DNA of 8,918 bases from Betaproteobacteria bacterium (GTDB lineage: Bacteria > Pseudomonadota > Gammaproteobacteria > Burkholderiales > SG8-39): NCBI GenBank assembly GCA_005881355.1, contig VBDM01000134.1, positions 1-8,918 on the forward strand, in the 5' to 3' direction. Below the pieces are notes generated by a model. It was given only the letters and a program-made list of their open reading frames with translations, did no database searches and was not told where the DNA came from. Numbering within the stretch: position 1 is the stretch's first letter; each line of letters starts with the position of its first letter. Made by a program: the position numbers and the translations under genes. This document shows, piece after piece, positions 1 to 7,058 of this stretch.

Positions 1-296
1 AGCTGCGCCGGACCGCGCTGAAAAAGCTCTTCCACGATCCGCATTTCAACGTGATGGACGGGCTCGACGTCTATATCGACGACTACTCGAAGCCCGATCC
101 GATCCCGGAGGCGATGCTGAGAACCCTCGTGCACGCGAAGCGCCTGCTCTTCGACGACGAGAAGGAAAAAGGGGCGACGACCCCCGCGGCGGAGAAGGGT
201 GACGAAATCGCCGCTTCCGCCGGGCCCGACGACGCGCCGGCCGGTCCGCGAACCGAGGAGCCCGTTGCCGCTCCGAAACCCGAGGCCAAGACCTGA
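1..296 (+). CDS. DUF3306 family protein, C-terminal part (5' end outside window)
   Basis: The reading frame is open from base 3 at the window edge and ends at TGA 294-296, giving the last 97 residues. The first part carries the conserved block KLFHDPHFNVMDGLDVYIDD followed by a YSKPDPIP stretch, which I recognise as the core of DUF3306, a family of unknown function found almost only beside formate dehydrogenase genes. After about residue 55 the chain becomes a low-complexity tail rich in Ala, Pro, Glu and Lys, usual for this family and probably disordered. No signal peptide or membrane segment is visible in the part present. It is followed after 2 bases by the iron-sulfur protein gene, so the two are likely co-transcribed and possibly translationally coupled. 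A role in enzyme maturation is inferred from context only. The ATG at 51 is internal, because the conserved motif starts upstream of it. Confidence 0.85.
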   Translation, partial: LRRTALKKLFHDPHFNVMDGLDVYIDDYSKPDPIPEAMLRTLVHAKRLLFDDEKEKGATTPAAEKGDEIAASAGPDDAPAGPRTEEPVAAPKPEAKT

Positions 297-298
297 CC

Positions 299-2383
299 GT
301 GGCGCTCGACGATCTCACGCTCAAGATCTGCAACTGCAACAGGACCATGGCGCTCGACGCCAAGGCGCTTGCAGCCGCGCTCAAGCTCAAGCAGCCGATC
401 CGGATCCACACCGAGCTTTGCCGCAAGGAAGTCGGCAGCTTCGAGCAGGCGCTGAAAGACGAAGCCTGCGTTGTCGCCTGCACGCAGGAGGCGCCGCTTT
501 TCTCGGAGCTCGCCCAGGCGGCGAACGCTGCGACGGACCTGAAGTTCATCAATATCCGCGAGCACGCCGGCTGGTCGAAGGAGGGCGCGAACGCGACGCC
601 GAAGATCGCGGCGCTGCTTGCGCTCGCCGACTTGCCCGAGCCGGAGCCCGTCGCGAGCGTGTCGTACAAGTCGGGCGGGGAGCTGCTGATCGTCGGCCCG
701 GCTGAGGGCGCGATCGCCTGGGCGGAGAAGCTCGCCGAGCAGCTCGAGGTCAACGTGCTCGTCACGAGCCAGCGGGGAGGGGAGCTGCCCGCGGAGCGCC
801 GCTACCCCGTCTGGTCCGGGAAGGTGCGGTCAGTGAAGGGCTACCTCGGCGCGTTCGAGGTCGAATGGGAGCAGGACAATCCGATCGACCTCGAGGTGTG
901 CACGCGCTGCAACGCCTGCATCCACGCATGTCCCGAGCAGGCGATCGATTTTTCCTATCAGATCGACCTCGACAAATGCAAGTCGCACCGCGAGTGCGTG
1001 AAGGCCTGCGGCGCCATCGGCGCGATCGACTTCGAGCGCGTCGAGCGCGCAAGGAGCGAGCGCTTCGACATGGTGCTCGATCTCTCCCGCGAGCCGTTCG
1101 TTAAAGCCGCGCAGCCCCCGCAAGGCTACCTCGCGCCCGGGAGCGATCCGCTCGAGCAGGCGCTCGCCGCGGCGCAGCTCGCGCAGATGGTGGGCGAATT
1201 CGAGAAGCCGAGGTTCTTCGCCTACAACGAGAAAATCTGCGCGCACAGCCGCTCGGCCAAGGTCGGCTGCACCCAGTGCATCGACGTGTGCTCGACCGGG
1301 GCGATTTCACCGGACGGCGATCACGTCAAAGTCGATCCGCACCTGTGCATGGGCTGCGGCGGCTGCGCCACCGTCTGTCCTTCGGGCGCGATGACCTACG
1401 CTTATCCGCGGGTGCCGGACTTCGGCGCGCGGCTGAAACGCCTGATTTCGGTCTACGCGCAGGCGGGCGGCAAGGACGCCTGCCTGCTGTTGCATGACAG
1501 CGGCGACGGCCGCGGGTTGATCGCCAAGCTCGCGCGCCGCGGGCGGGGGCTGCCCGCGCGCGTCGTTCCCCTCGAAGTGCATCATCCCGCTTCGATCGGA
1601 ATCGACGTCCTGCTCGCGGCGCTCGCCTACGGCGCGAGCCAGGTCGTCGTTCTCGCGACGCCGAAGGAAGCGGCCGAGTACGGCGAGGCGCTCACAAAGC
1701 AGATGGGCTTTGCCCAGACCATTGTCACGGCGTTGGGATACGGCGGGACGCATTTCAATCTGCTCTCGACGGACAAGGTCGTGGAGATCGACAAGGCGCT
1801 GTGGGCGCTTGCGCCCGCGGCTTCAGTATCGAAGCCGGCGACCTATAACCTCTCCCCCGAGAAGCGCGCCACGCTCGAGTTCGTGCTCGAGCACCTCGCG
1901 AAGCTCGCCCCCAAGCCGCAGGAGAGCATCGCGCTCGGCGCCGGCGCGCCTTACGGCCAGGTGCTCGTTAACAAGGAAACCTGCACCCTGTGCATGGCCT
2001 GCGTGGGCGCGTGTCCGGAATCGGCGCTGCATGACGGACGCGACCAGCCCATGCTGAAATTCATCGAGCGCAACTGCGTGCAGTGCGGGCTGTGCGAGAA
2101 CACCTGCCCCGAGAACGCGATCACGCTCGCTCCGCGGCTGCTCCTCAGCGCGCAGGCGAAGCAGGAAGTGACGCTGAACGAAGCCGAGCCGTTCAATTGC
2201 GTGCGCTGCGGCAAGCCTTTCGGCACGCGCCGGATGGTGGACAACATGCTCGGCAAGCTCACCGGGCATTCGATGTTCGCCGCAGGCGGCGCATTGCGCC
2301 GCCTGCAGATGTGCGCGGATTGCCGCGTCGTCGACATGATGGAAAACAAGGAAGAGATTTCGATCGGCGAAGTCAAGCGGTGA
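299..2383 (+). CDS. Multi-cluster 4Fe-4S protein of the formate dehydrogenase operon (HdrA/FlpD-like layout)
   Basis: This 694-residue protein starts with GTG and has no signal peptide, so it is probably cytoplasmic. Residues 1-75 have Cys11-x-Cys13, Cys41 and VVACT (Cys61), resembling the N-terminal cluster module of HdrA. Residues 128-160 (IVGPAEGAIAWAEKLAEQ) look like a degenerate dinucleotide fold. Ferredoxin motifs follow: Cys201/204/207/211-Pro, an irregular Cys227/233/237, Cys314/324/327/331 and Cys350/353/356/360-Pro. Residues 395-490 resemble the FlpD/MvhD fold but lack its cysteines. A second ferredoxin pair is at Cys562/565/568/572 and Cys593/596/599/603. The end has CxxC at 634/637 and 672/675, possibly a zinc or rubredoxin-like site. 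The GTG start is preferred to ATG 347 because it keeps the CxC motif; the ribosome site (GAGG at 282-285) is weak. Electron transfer or cluster delivery to the dehydrogenase is inferred. Homologues are usually annotated simply as 4Fe-4S binding proteins. Confidence 0.9.
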   Translation: MALDDLTLKICNCNRTMALDAKALAAALKLKQPIRIHTELCRKEVGSFEQALKDEACVVACTQEAPLFSELAQAANAATDLKFINIREHAGWSKEGANATPKIAALLALADLPEPEPVASVSYKSGGELLIVGPAEGAIAWAEKLAEQLEVNVLVTSQRGGELPAERRYPVWSGKVRSVKGYLGAFEVEWEQDNPIDLEVCTRCNACIHACPEQAIDFSYQIDLDKCKSHRECVKACGAIGAIDFERVERARSERFDMVLDLSREPFVKAAQPPQGYLAPGSDPLEQALAAAQLAQMVGEFEKPRFFAYNEKICAHSRSAKVGCTQCIDVCSTGAISPDGDHVKVDPHLCMGCGGCATVCPSGAMTYAYPRVPDFGARLKRLISVYAQAGGKDACLLLHDSGDGRGLIAKLARRGRGLPARVVPLEVHHPASIGIDVLLAALAYGASQVVVLATPKEAAEYGEALTKQMGFAQTIVTALGYGGTHFNLLSTDKVVEIDKALWALAPAASVSKPATYNLSPEKRATLEFVLEHLAKLAPKPQESIALGAGAPYGQVLVNKETCTLCMACVGACPESALHDGRDQPMLKFIERNCVQCGLCENTCPENAITLAPRLLLSAQAKQEVTLNEAEPFNCVRCGKPFGTRRMVDNMLGKLTGHSMFAAGGALRRLQMCADCRVVDMMENKEEISIGEVKR

Positions 2384-3006
2384 GCGCGACCGTCACGCCT
2401 GTCAGGTTCCAGCTCCCGGAGGTTCCGGAGGACCAGGCGCGCGCCGGGTATTACGCGCTGCTCGCGCGGCTTTACTATGCCGGGCCGGATGCGCCGCTGC
2501 TCGAGTCCATCGCCCGGCCGGACGAGATCGCCGCAGGCGGCGAGGCGTCAGCACTGGCGAGCGCCTGGAACGCCCTGTCAGCCGCGGCCCGGGCGATGGA
2601 CGCCGAAGCGGCGTGCCTCGAATACGACGAGGTCTTTGTCGGCACCGGCAAAGCCGAAGTAACGCCTTACGCCACGTTCTACCTGGCCGAAACCGGACGG
2701 GAGAAGATCCTGGTGCGGCTCAAAAACGATCTGGCCGCGATGGGCCTTGCCAGGACCGATCGCTCGCGCGAGCCGGAGGACCACGTGGCGGGGCTCTTCG
2801 AAGTGATGAGGCATTTGATTTCACAGGGTTCGGAGGATGCTGCGTTGCAAAAACAGCGGGACTTTTTCGGTCGCTATGTCGGGCCTTTTTTCCCGGTGTT
2901 TTGCGTCGCAATATCTAAATCCGATAAATCCAATTTCTACAAGTACGTGGCCGGCTTCAGCCGGGCCTTTCTTTTGGTTGAAACGGAGGTGCTAAAGGTG
3001 TTTTAA
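2380..3006 (+). CDS. TorD/DmsD-family molybdoenzyme chaperone
   Basis: The product is a 208-residue all-alpha cytoplasmic protein of the usual TorD-family length. Family-type features are EYDEVFVGTG at residues 81-90, PYATFYL at 96-102, EPEDHVAGLFEVM at 131-143 and a closing FFGRYVGPFFPVF...NFYKYVAGFSRAFL helix region. Members bind the twin-arginine leader of a molybdoenzyme, hold it back from export and help cofactor insertion; here the obvious client is the catalytic subunit starting at 3282. The start is GTG 2380-2382, overlapping the TGA stop of the upstream gene (GTGA), which implies translational coupling. The frame is open much further upstream, but that part is the shadow of the iron-sulfur gene. 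The last 60 codons are clearly richer in A and T than the rest of the operon, yet still match the family pattern. Confidence 0.9.
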   Translation: MSATVTPVRFQLPEVPEDQARAGYYALLARLYYAGPDAPLLESIARPDEIAAGGEASALASAWNALSAAARAMDAEAACLEYDEVFVGTGKAEVTPYATFYLAETGREKILVRLKNDLAAMGLARTDRSREPEDHVAGLFEVMRHLISQGSEDAALQKQRDFFGRYVGPFFPVFCVAISKSDKSNFYKYVAGFSRAFLLVETEVLKVF

Positions 3007-3052
3007 TGGGCTCGCGCAATAATTTGCAAAACCCAGGTGTTGACGCTAGGAC

Positions 3053-3057
3053 GGAGG
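3053..3057 (+). promoter_or_regulatory. Ribosome binding site of the small Tat protein gene
   Basis: GGAGG lies 6 bases before ATG 3064. It favours this start over an upstream in-frame GTG at 3037, which has no comparable site and would put nine extra residues before the Tat leader. Confidence 0.7.
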
Positions 3058-3063
3058 CTCCCC

Positions 3064-3264
3064 ATGAAAACCAAATCAAAACTCAGCCGCAGAAACTTCC
3101 TACTCGCAGTCGGCGCCGGCGGTGCCGCAACGGCAGCCGCGATCGCCACCCAGGCGGTCAAACCGGTCGCAACCCAACCCGCCACTGGCAGCGACAAGAG
3201 GCGCGGCAAGGGCTATCAGGAAACCGCGCACGTCCGCAGCTACTACAACACCGCAAAAGTCTGA
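3064..3264 (+). CDS. Small twin-arginine signal protein of formate dehydrogenase operons
   Basis: This 66-residue protein has a near-canonical Tat leader: a basic start, SRRNFLLAVGAGG with the arginine pair at residues 9-10, a short Ala/Gly hydrophobic stretch to about residue 27, then a Pro/Thr/Ala linker. The mature part is only about 30 residues and very basic, ending in RGKGYQETAHVRSYYNTAKV. It fits the family named 'formate dehydrogenase region TAT target' (TIGR02811), known only from its position beside formate dehydrogenase genes. No cofactor-binding cysteines are present. It lies 17 bases upstream of the catalytic subunit start. Possible roles, such as a small periplasmic subunit or a helper for export or assembly, are guesses; the sequence alone does not decide. 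Confidence 0.88.
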   Translation: MKTKSKLSRRNFLLAVGAGGAATAAAIATQAVKPVATQPATGSDKRRGKGYQETAHVRSYYNTAKV

Positions 3265-3281
3265 CCCGAGGAGACGTGACC

Positions 3282-6196
3282 ATGTTGCTCACCAGGAAAT
3301 CCGCTGGCGCTCCCGCGCATCTTTCTTCCGGCCACAGCCGCCTGTCGCGCAGCCTCTCGGGGATGCTGGCGAAGACCATTGACCGGCGCGCCTTCTTGAA
3401 GCGCTCGGGCGTCGCAGTCGGCGCCGGGGCTTTCGCCGCGCAATTGCCCTTCAACATGATCGGCAAGGCCGAGGCCCAGGTACGGAGCGACGGCGGCAAG
3501 ATCGAGGTGAAGCGCACGGTATGCACGCACTGCTCGGTGGGCTGCGCGATCGACGCGGTGGTGCAGAACGGCGTGTGGGTGCGTCAGGAGCCGGTGTTCG
3601 ATTCGCCGCTCAACCTCGGCGCGCACTGCGCCAAGGGCGCCTCGATACGCGAGCACGGCATGACCGAGCATTCGCACCGCCTGAAGTATCCGATGAAGCT
3701 GGTGAACGGCAAGTACCAGCGCATCTCCTGGGACACCGCGATCGACGAGATCGGCGACAGGATGCTCGCCCTCCGCAAGGAATCCGGTCCCGACGCGCTG
3801 TATTTCATCGGGTCGTCGAAGCACAGCAACGAGCAGGCCTACCTGATGTGCAAGTGGGTGCGGTTGTTCGGCACGAACAACACCGACCACCAGGCGCGCA
3901 TCTGCCACTCGACCACGGTGTCGGGCGTCGCGAACACCTGGGGCTACGGCGCGATGACCAATTCCTACAACGACATGCACAACTGCAAGGCGGCGCTCTA
4001 TATCGGCTCGAACGCGGCCGAGGCGCACCCGGTGTCGATGCTGCACTCGCTGCACGCGAAGGAAACCGGCGCCAAGATCATGGTCGCCGACCCGCGCTTC
4101 ACCCGCACCGCGGCGAAAGCCGACCAGTACATCCGCATCCGCTCCGGCACCGACATCGCATTCCTTTTCGGGGTGCTGCATCACGTCTTCAAGAACGGGT
4201 GGGAGGACAAGAAGTACATCCACGATCGCGTCTATGGCATGGACAAGGTCAAGGAAGAGGTGATGAAGGTCTGGATTCCCTCCGAAGTGGAAAGGGTGAC
4301 CGGCGTGCCGGAAGCGGAAGTCTACAAGGTCGCCGAAACCATGGCGAAGAACCGCCCGAGCACCATCGTGTGGTGCATGGGCCAGACGCAGCACACGATC
4401 GGCAACGCCATGGTGCGCGCCTCGTGCATCCTGCAGCTGGCGCTCGGCAACATCGGCGTTGCGGGCGGCGGTGCCAATATCTTCCGCGGCCACGACAACG
4501 TTCAGGGCGCGACCGACCTGGGACCCAACCCGGACTCGCTGCCGGCCTACTACGGCGTTGCGCCGGGAGCGTTCGCGCACTGGGCGCGCGTGTGGAACGT
4601 CGATCTCAAGTGGCTGCAGGACCGGTTCGCCTCGCCCGCCATGATGACCAAGCCCGGCATCACGGTGATGGAGAAGAACGAGAACATCGACCAGGATTCG
4701 AACCTGCGGGCGGTGTTCTACTGGGGCCATGCGCCGAACAGCCAGACGCGCGGTCTGGAGATGAAAAAGGCGATGGACATGCTCGACCTGCTGGTCGTGG
4801 TCGATCCCTACCCGTCGGCCACCGCCGCGATGGCGGCGATGCCGGCGGAAGGCTACGAGCCGAACAAGAACCGCGCCGTGTATCTGCTGCCGGCGGCGAC
4901 CCAGCTGGAAACCTCGGGCTCGGTGACGGCGTCGAACCGCTCGGTGCAGTGGCGCGAGAAAGTGATCGAGCCGCTGTTCGAGTCCAAGCCCGACCAGACC
5001 ATCATGTACCTGTTTGCCAAGAAGCTCGGATTCGCCGACCAGCTGGTCGGCAAGAAGGACGGCAAGCAGAACATCAAGGTGAAGGACGACGAGCCGGATA
5101 TCGAGGACATCACCCGCGAGTTCAACAACGGCAGCTGGACGATCGGCTACACGGGCCAGTCTCCCGAGCGGCTGCAGGCCCACATGCGCAACATGCAGGT
5201 GTTCGAAAGGACGCGAAGACCGGCTACGTGCTCGACGGCGACTACTTCGGGCTGCCGTGGCCGTGCTTCGGCAACGCCGCCCTCAAGCATCCCGGCTCGC
5301 CGGTGCTCTATAACACCCATCTGCACGTCATGGACGGCGGCGGAAATTTCCGCGCCAACTTCGGCGTGGAGAAGGACGGCATCAACCTGCTCGCCGAGGA
5401 TGGCTCGTACTCCAAGGGCGCGGACATCACCACCGGCTACCCGGAGTTCGACCACGTGCTGCTGAAGAAGCTCGGCTGGTGGGACGAGCTCACCGACGAG
5501 GAAAGGAAGGAAGCCGAAGGCAAGAACTGGAAAACCGACCTGTCCGGCGGCATCCAGCGCGTCGTGATGAAAAACCACGGCTGCCACCCGTTCGGGAACG
5601 CCAAGGCGCGGGCGATCGTGTGGAACTTCCCCGACGGCATTCCGAAACACCGCGAGCCCCTGTACGGCATCCGGCCGGACCTCATCGACAAGTATCCGAC
5701 TCATGACGACAAGAAGGCGTTCTGGCGCCTGCCGACGCTGTACAAGTCGGTCCAGGAAAAAAACAAGAACATCGGCAAGCAGTTCCCGATCATCCTCACC
5801 TCCGGGCGGCTGGTCGAGTACGAGGGCGGCGGCGAGGAGACGCGCTCCAATCCGTGGCTCGCCGAGCTGCAGCAGGACAACTTCGTCGAGATCAATCCCA
5901 AGGCTGCGAACGACCGCGGCATCAGGAACGGCGAGTACGTCTGGGTGAAGACGCCGACCGGCGCGCGACTCAAGGTGAAGGCGCAGGTTACCGAGCGGGT
6001 CGGTCCGGACCACGCCTTCATCCCGTTCCATTTCTCGGGATGGTGGCAGGGCAAGGACATGCTGCCCTACTACCCGGAGGGAGCGGCGCCGATCGTGCGC
6101 GGCGAGGCGGTCAACACCGCCACGACCTACGGCTACGACTCGGTGACGATGATGCAGGAAACAAAAACGACCGTGTGCCAGATCGAGCGGGCATAG
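3282..6196 (+). CDS. fdhA: Formate dehydrogenase catalytic (alpha) subunit, Cys type, with a frame break near 5207
   Basis: This subunit oxidises formate to CO2 at a molybdenum or tungsten bis-MGD centre, probably in the periplasm. ATG 3282 has GAGGAG at 3268-3273. A Tat leader (DRRAFLKRSG, arginines 35-36) is followed by a 4Fe-4S site, Cys81/84/88 and Cys116, with Lys118 in the usual electron-relay position. The active-site stretch HQARICHSTTV has Cys208-His209 where FdnG has selenocysteine-His. The frame from 3282 is good through Glu642 (5205-5207), then turns to nonsense and stops at 5463-5465. From 5207 another frame continues the protein (DGDYFGLPWPCFGNAALKHP) through a C-terminal molybdopterin dinucleotide-binding domain (about residues 835-960) to TAG 6194-6196. 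One missing A in the AAA at 5206-5208 would restore a normal 971-residue protein. As written, the product would lose its last third, including much of the cofactor pocket. Confidence 0.93.
5205..5210 (+). other. Frame break (apparent 1-base deletion) in the alpha subunit gene
   Basis: Upstream codons read ATG CAG GTG TTC GAA, and family-like coding resumes as AAG GAC GCG AAG ACC in the -1 frame. The sequence here is GAAAGG; GAAAAGG would give VFEKDAKTGY without interruption. The site does not form a good X-XXY-YYZ slippery heptamer and I see no convincing pseudoknot after it, so a lost base in a run of A is more likely than programmed frameshifting. Confidence 0.88.
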
Positions 6197-6208
6197 GAGG
6201 AGACAACC

Positions 6209-6788
6209 ATGGCCAGAATGAAATTCCTTTGCGACGCCGAGCGCTGCATCGAGTGCAACGGCTGTGTGACCGCCTGCAAGAGCGAGAACGAGGTGCCCTG
6301 GGGGGTGAACCGGCGCCGCGTGGTGACGATCAACGACGGGATCGTCGGCGCCGAGAAGTCGATCTCGGTCGCCTGCATGCACTGTTCGGATGCGCCCTGC
6401 ATGGCGGTGTGCCCGGTCGACTGCTTCTACCGCACCGACGAAGGCGTGGTGCTGCACGACAAGGACCTGTGCATCGGCTGCGGCTACTGCTTCTACGCCT
6501 GCCCGTTCGGCGCGCCGCAGTTCCCGCAGGCGGGCGCCTTCGGCCTGCGCGGCAAGATGGACAAGTGCACCTTCTGCGCGGGGGGCCCGGAGAAGGATCT
6601 CTCCAAGGAGGAGTTCGCGAAATACGGCTCGAACCGCCTGGCGCAGGGCAAGCTCCCGGCGTGCGCCGAAATGTGCTCGACCAAGGCGCTCCTTGGCGGC
6701 GACGGCGACGTCATCGCCGACATCTACCGCCAGCGGGTCTTACGGCAAGCCCGACCGGAAGGCCGCTGCGGCAGGGGCGAAGTCATGA
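6209..6788 (+). CDS. fdh3B: Formate dehydrogenase iron-sulfur (beta) subunit, with a frame break near 6738
   Basis: This electron-transfer subunit carries four 4Fe-4S clusters between alpha and the membrane haems. ATG 6209 follows AGGAGG at 6195-6200, which overlaps the stop of alpha. Cysteines fall in the standard pattern: 13/16/19/23, 56/59/64/68, 88/91/94/98 and 120/123/142/146. It has no signal peptide, so it presumably travels with alpha through Tat. It lacks the C-terminal membrane helix of E. coli FdnH, as expected for the shorter FDH3 type. The frame is convincing to about Val177 (6737-6739). After that the same frame runs without a stop into the next gene, giving a false 278-residue fusion. 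The real C-terminus probably lies in another frame, as YGKPDRKAAAAGAKS ending at TGA 6786-6788, which overlaps the next start as ATGA. Corrected length is about 190 residues or slightly more if bases are missing. Confidence 0.9.
6732..6743 (+). other. Frame break in the beta subunit gene
   Basis: The frame from 6209 reads ADIYRQRV up to 6739 and then a string (LRQARPEGRCGRG) unlike this family. In the frame one base later, TAC GGC AAG CCC GAC begins at 6741 and gives a Lys/Ala-rich tail ending at 6788. One extra base, or a deletion of two bases or of a larger length that is not a multiple of three, would explain it. As I recall the family, a Gly/Trp-rich segment often precedes a Tyr-Gly tail, and it is absent here, which favours a deletion. 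Confidence 0.75.
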
Positions 6789-7045
6789 CAGCGGCCCGCA
6801 CGCTCATCCTGACGGGTGCCGCGCTCCTCGTCGCGTTCGGCATTGCGGCCTGCGGCGAGCGCGAGCAGGTGATCGTCTACAAGCAGGGCAAGTACCAGGG
6901 CAAGCCGGACACCAAACCCTGGGAAAACGACCCAGCCGCGAGCCTTTACACCACTTCGACGTGGGGTAAGGGCGACAAGGCCGGCTGGGAGGCCGCCGTC
7001 AGAACCCGCAACCTCGCCCAGAACGAATACACCCGGGCGGAATAA
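6785..7045 (+). CDS. Small putative lipoprotein between beta and gamma subunit genes
   Basis: The product is 86 residues. ATG 6785 overlaps the likely stop of the beta gene in an ATGA arrangement, typical of translational coupling. The N-terminus is a lipoprotein signal: basic MTAAR, a hydrophobic stretch LILTGAALLVAFGIAAC, and Cys23 as the predicted lipidation site. The mature part of about 63 residues is polar, with YKQGKYQGKPDTKPWENDP and a final charged helix rich in Trp, Arg and Glu. There are no further cysteines or cofactor motifs. The position beside the gamma gene suggests a small periplasmic, membrane-tethered partner of the dehydrogenase; that role is inferred. I recognise it only as a hypothetical protein recurring in this operon type. 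In the sequence as given it is in frame with the broken beta gene, so automatic tools may call one fusion protein. Confidence 0.8.
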   Translation: MTAARTLILTGAALLVAFGIAACGEREQVIVYKQGKYQGKPDTKPWENDPAASLYTTSTWGKGDKAGWEAAVRTRNLAQNEYTRAE

Positions 7046-7058
7046 AGGAGCACGGCTC

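Noticed and set aside
3015..3045. Sigma-70-like promoter using TTGACG at 3039-3044
   Set aside because: No acceptable -10 element lies 16-18 bases downstream; the bases there are the ribosome site and the start of the Tat protein gene.
3037..3063. Earlier GTG start for the small Tat protein
   Set aside because: It would add nine residues before the Tat leader and has no ribosome site. ATG 3064 has GGAGG at a good distance.
3243..5183. Long minus-strand open frame of 646 codons opposite the alpha subunit gene
   Set aside because: It mirrors the strongly supported alpha gene. Its product is a His/Arg/Val-rich string without domains, a common antisense artefact in GC-rich DNA.
5200..5212. Programmed -1 ribosomal frameshift in the alpha gene
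   Set aside because: The local sequence TTCGAAAGG lacks a good slippery heptamer, and I know of no family member that needs a shift here.
5147..6457. Minus-strand open frame of 436 codons opposite the end of alpha and start of beta
   Set aside because: It has no recognisable domain, and the plus strand encodes well-known motifs over the same bases.
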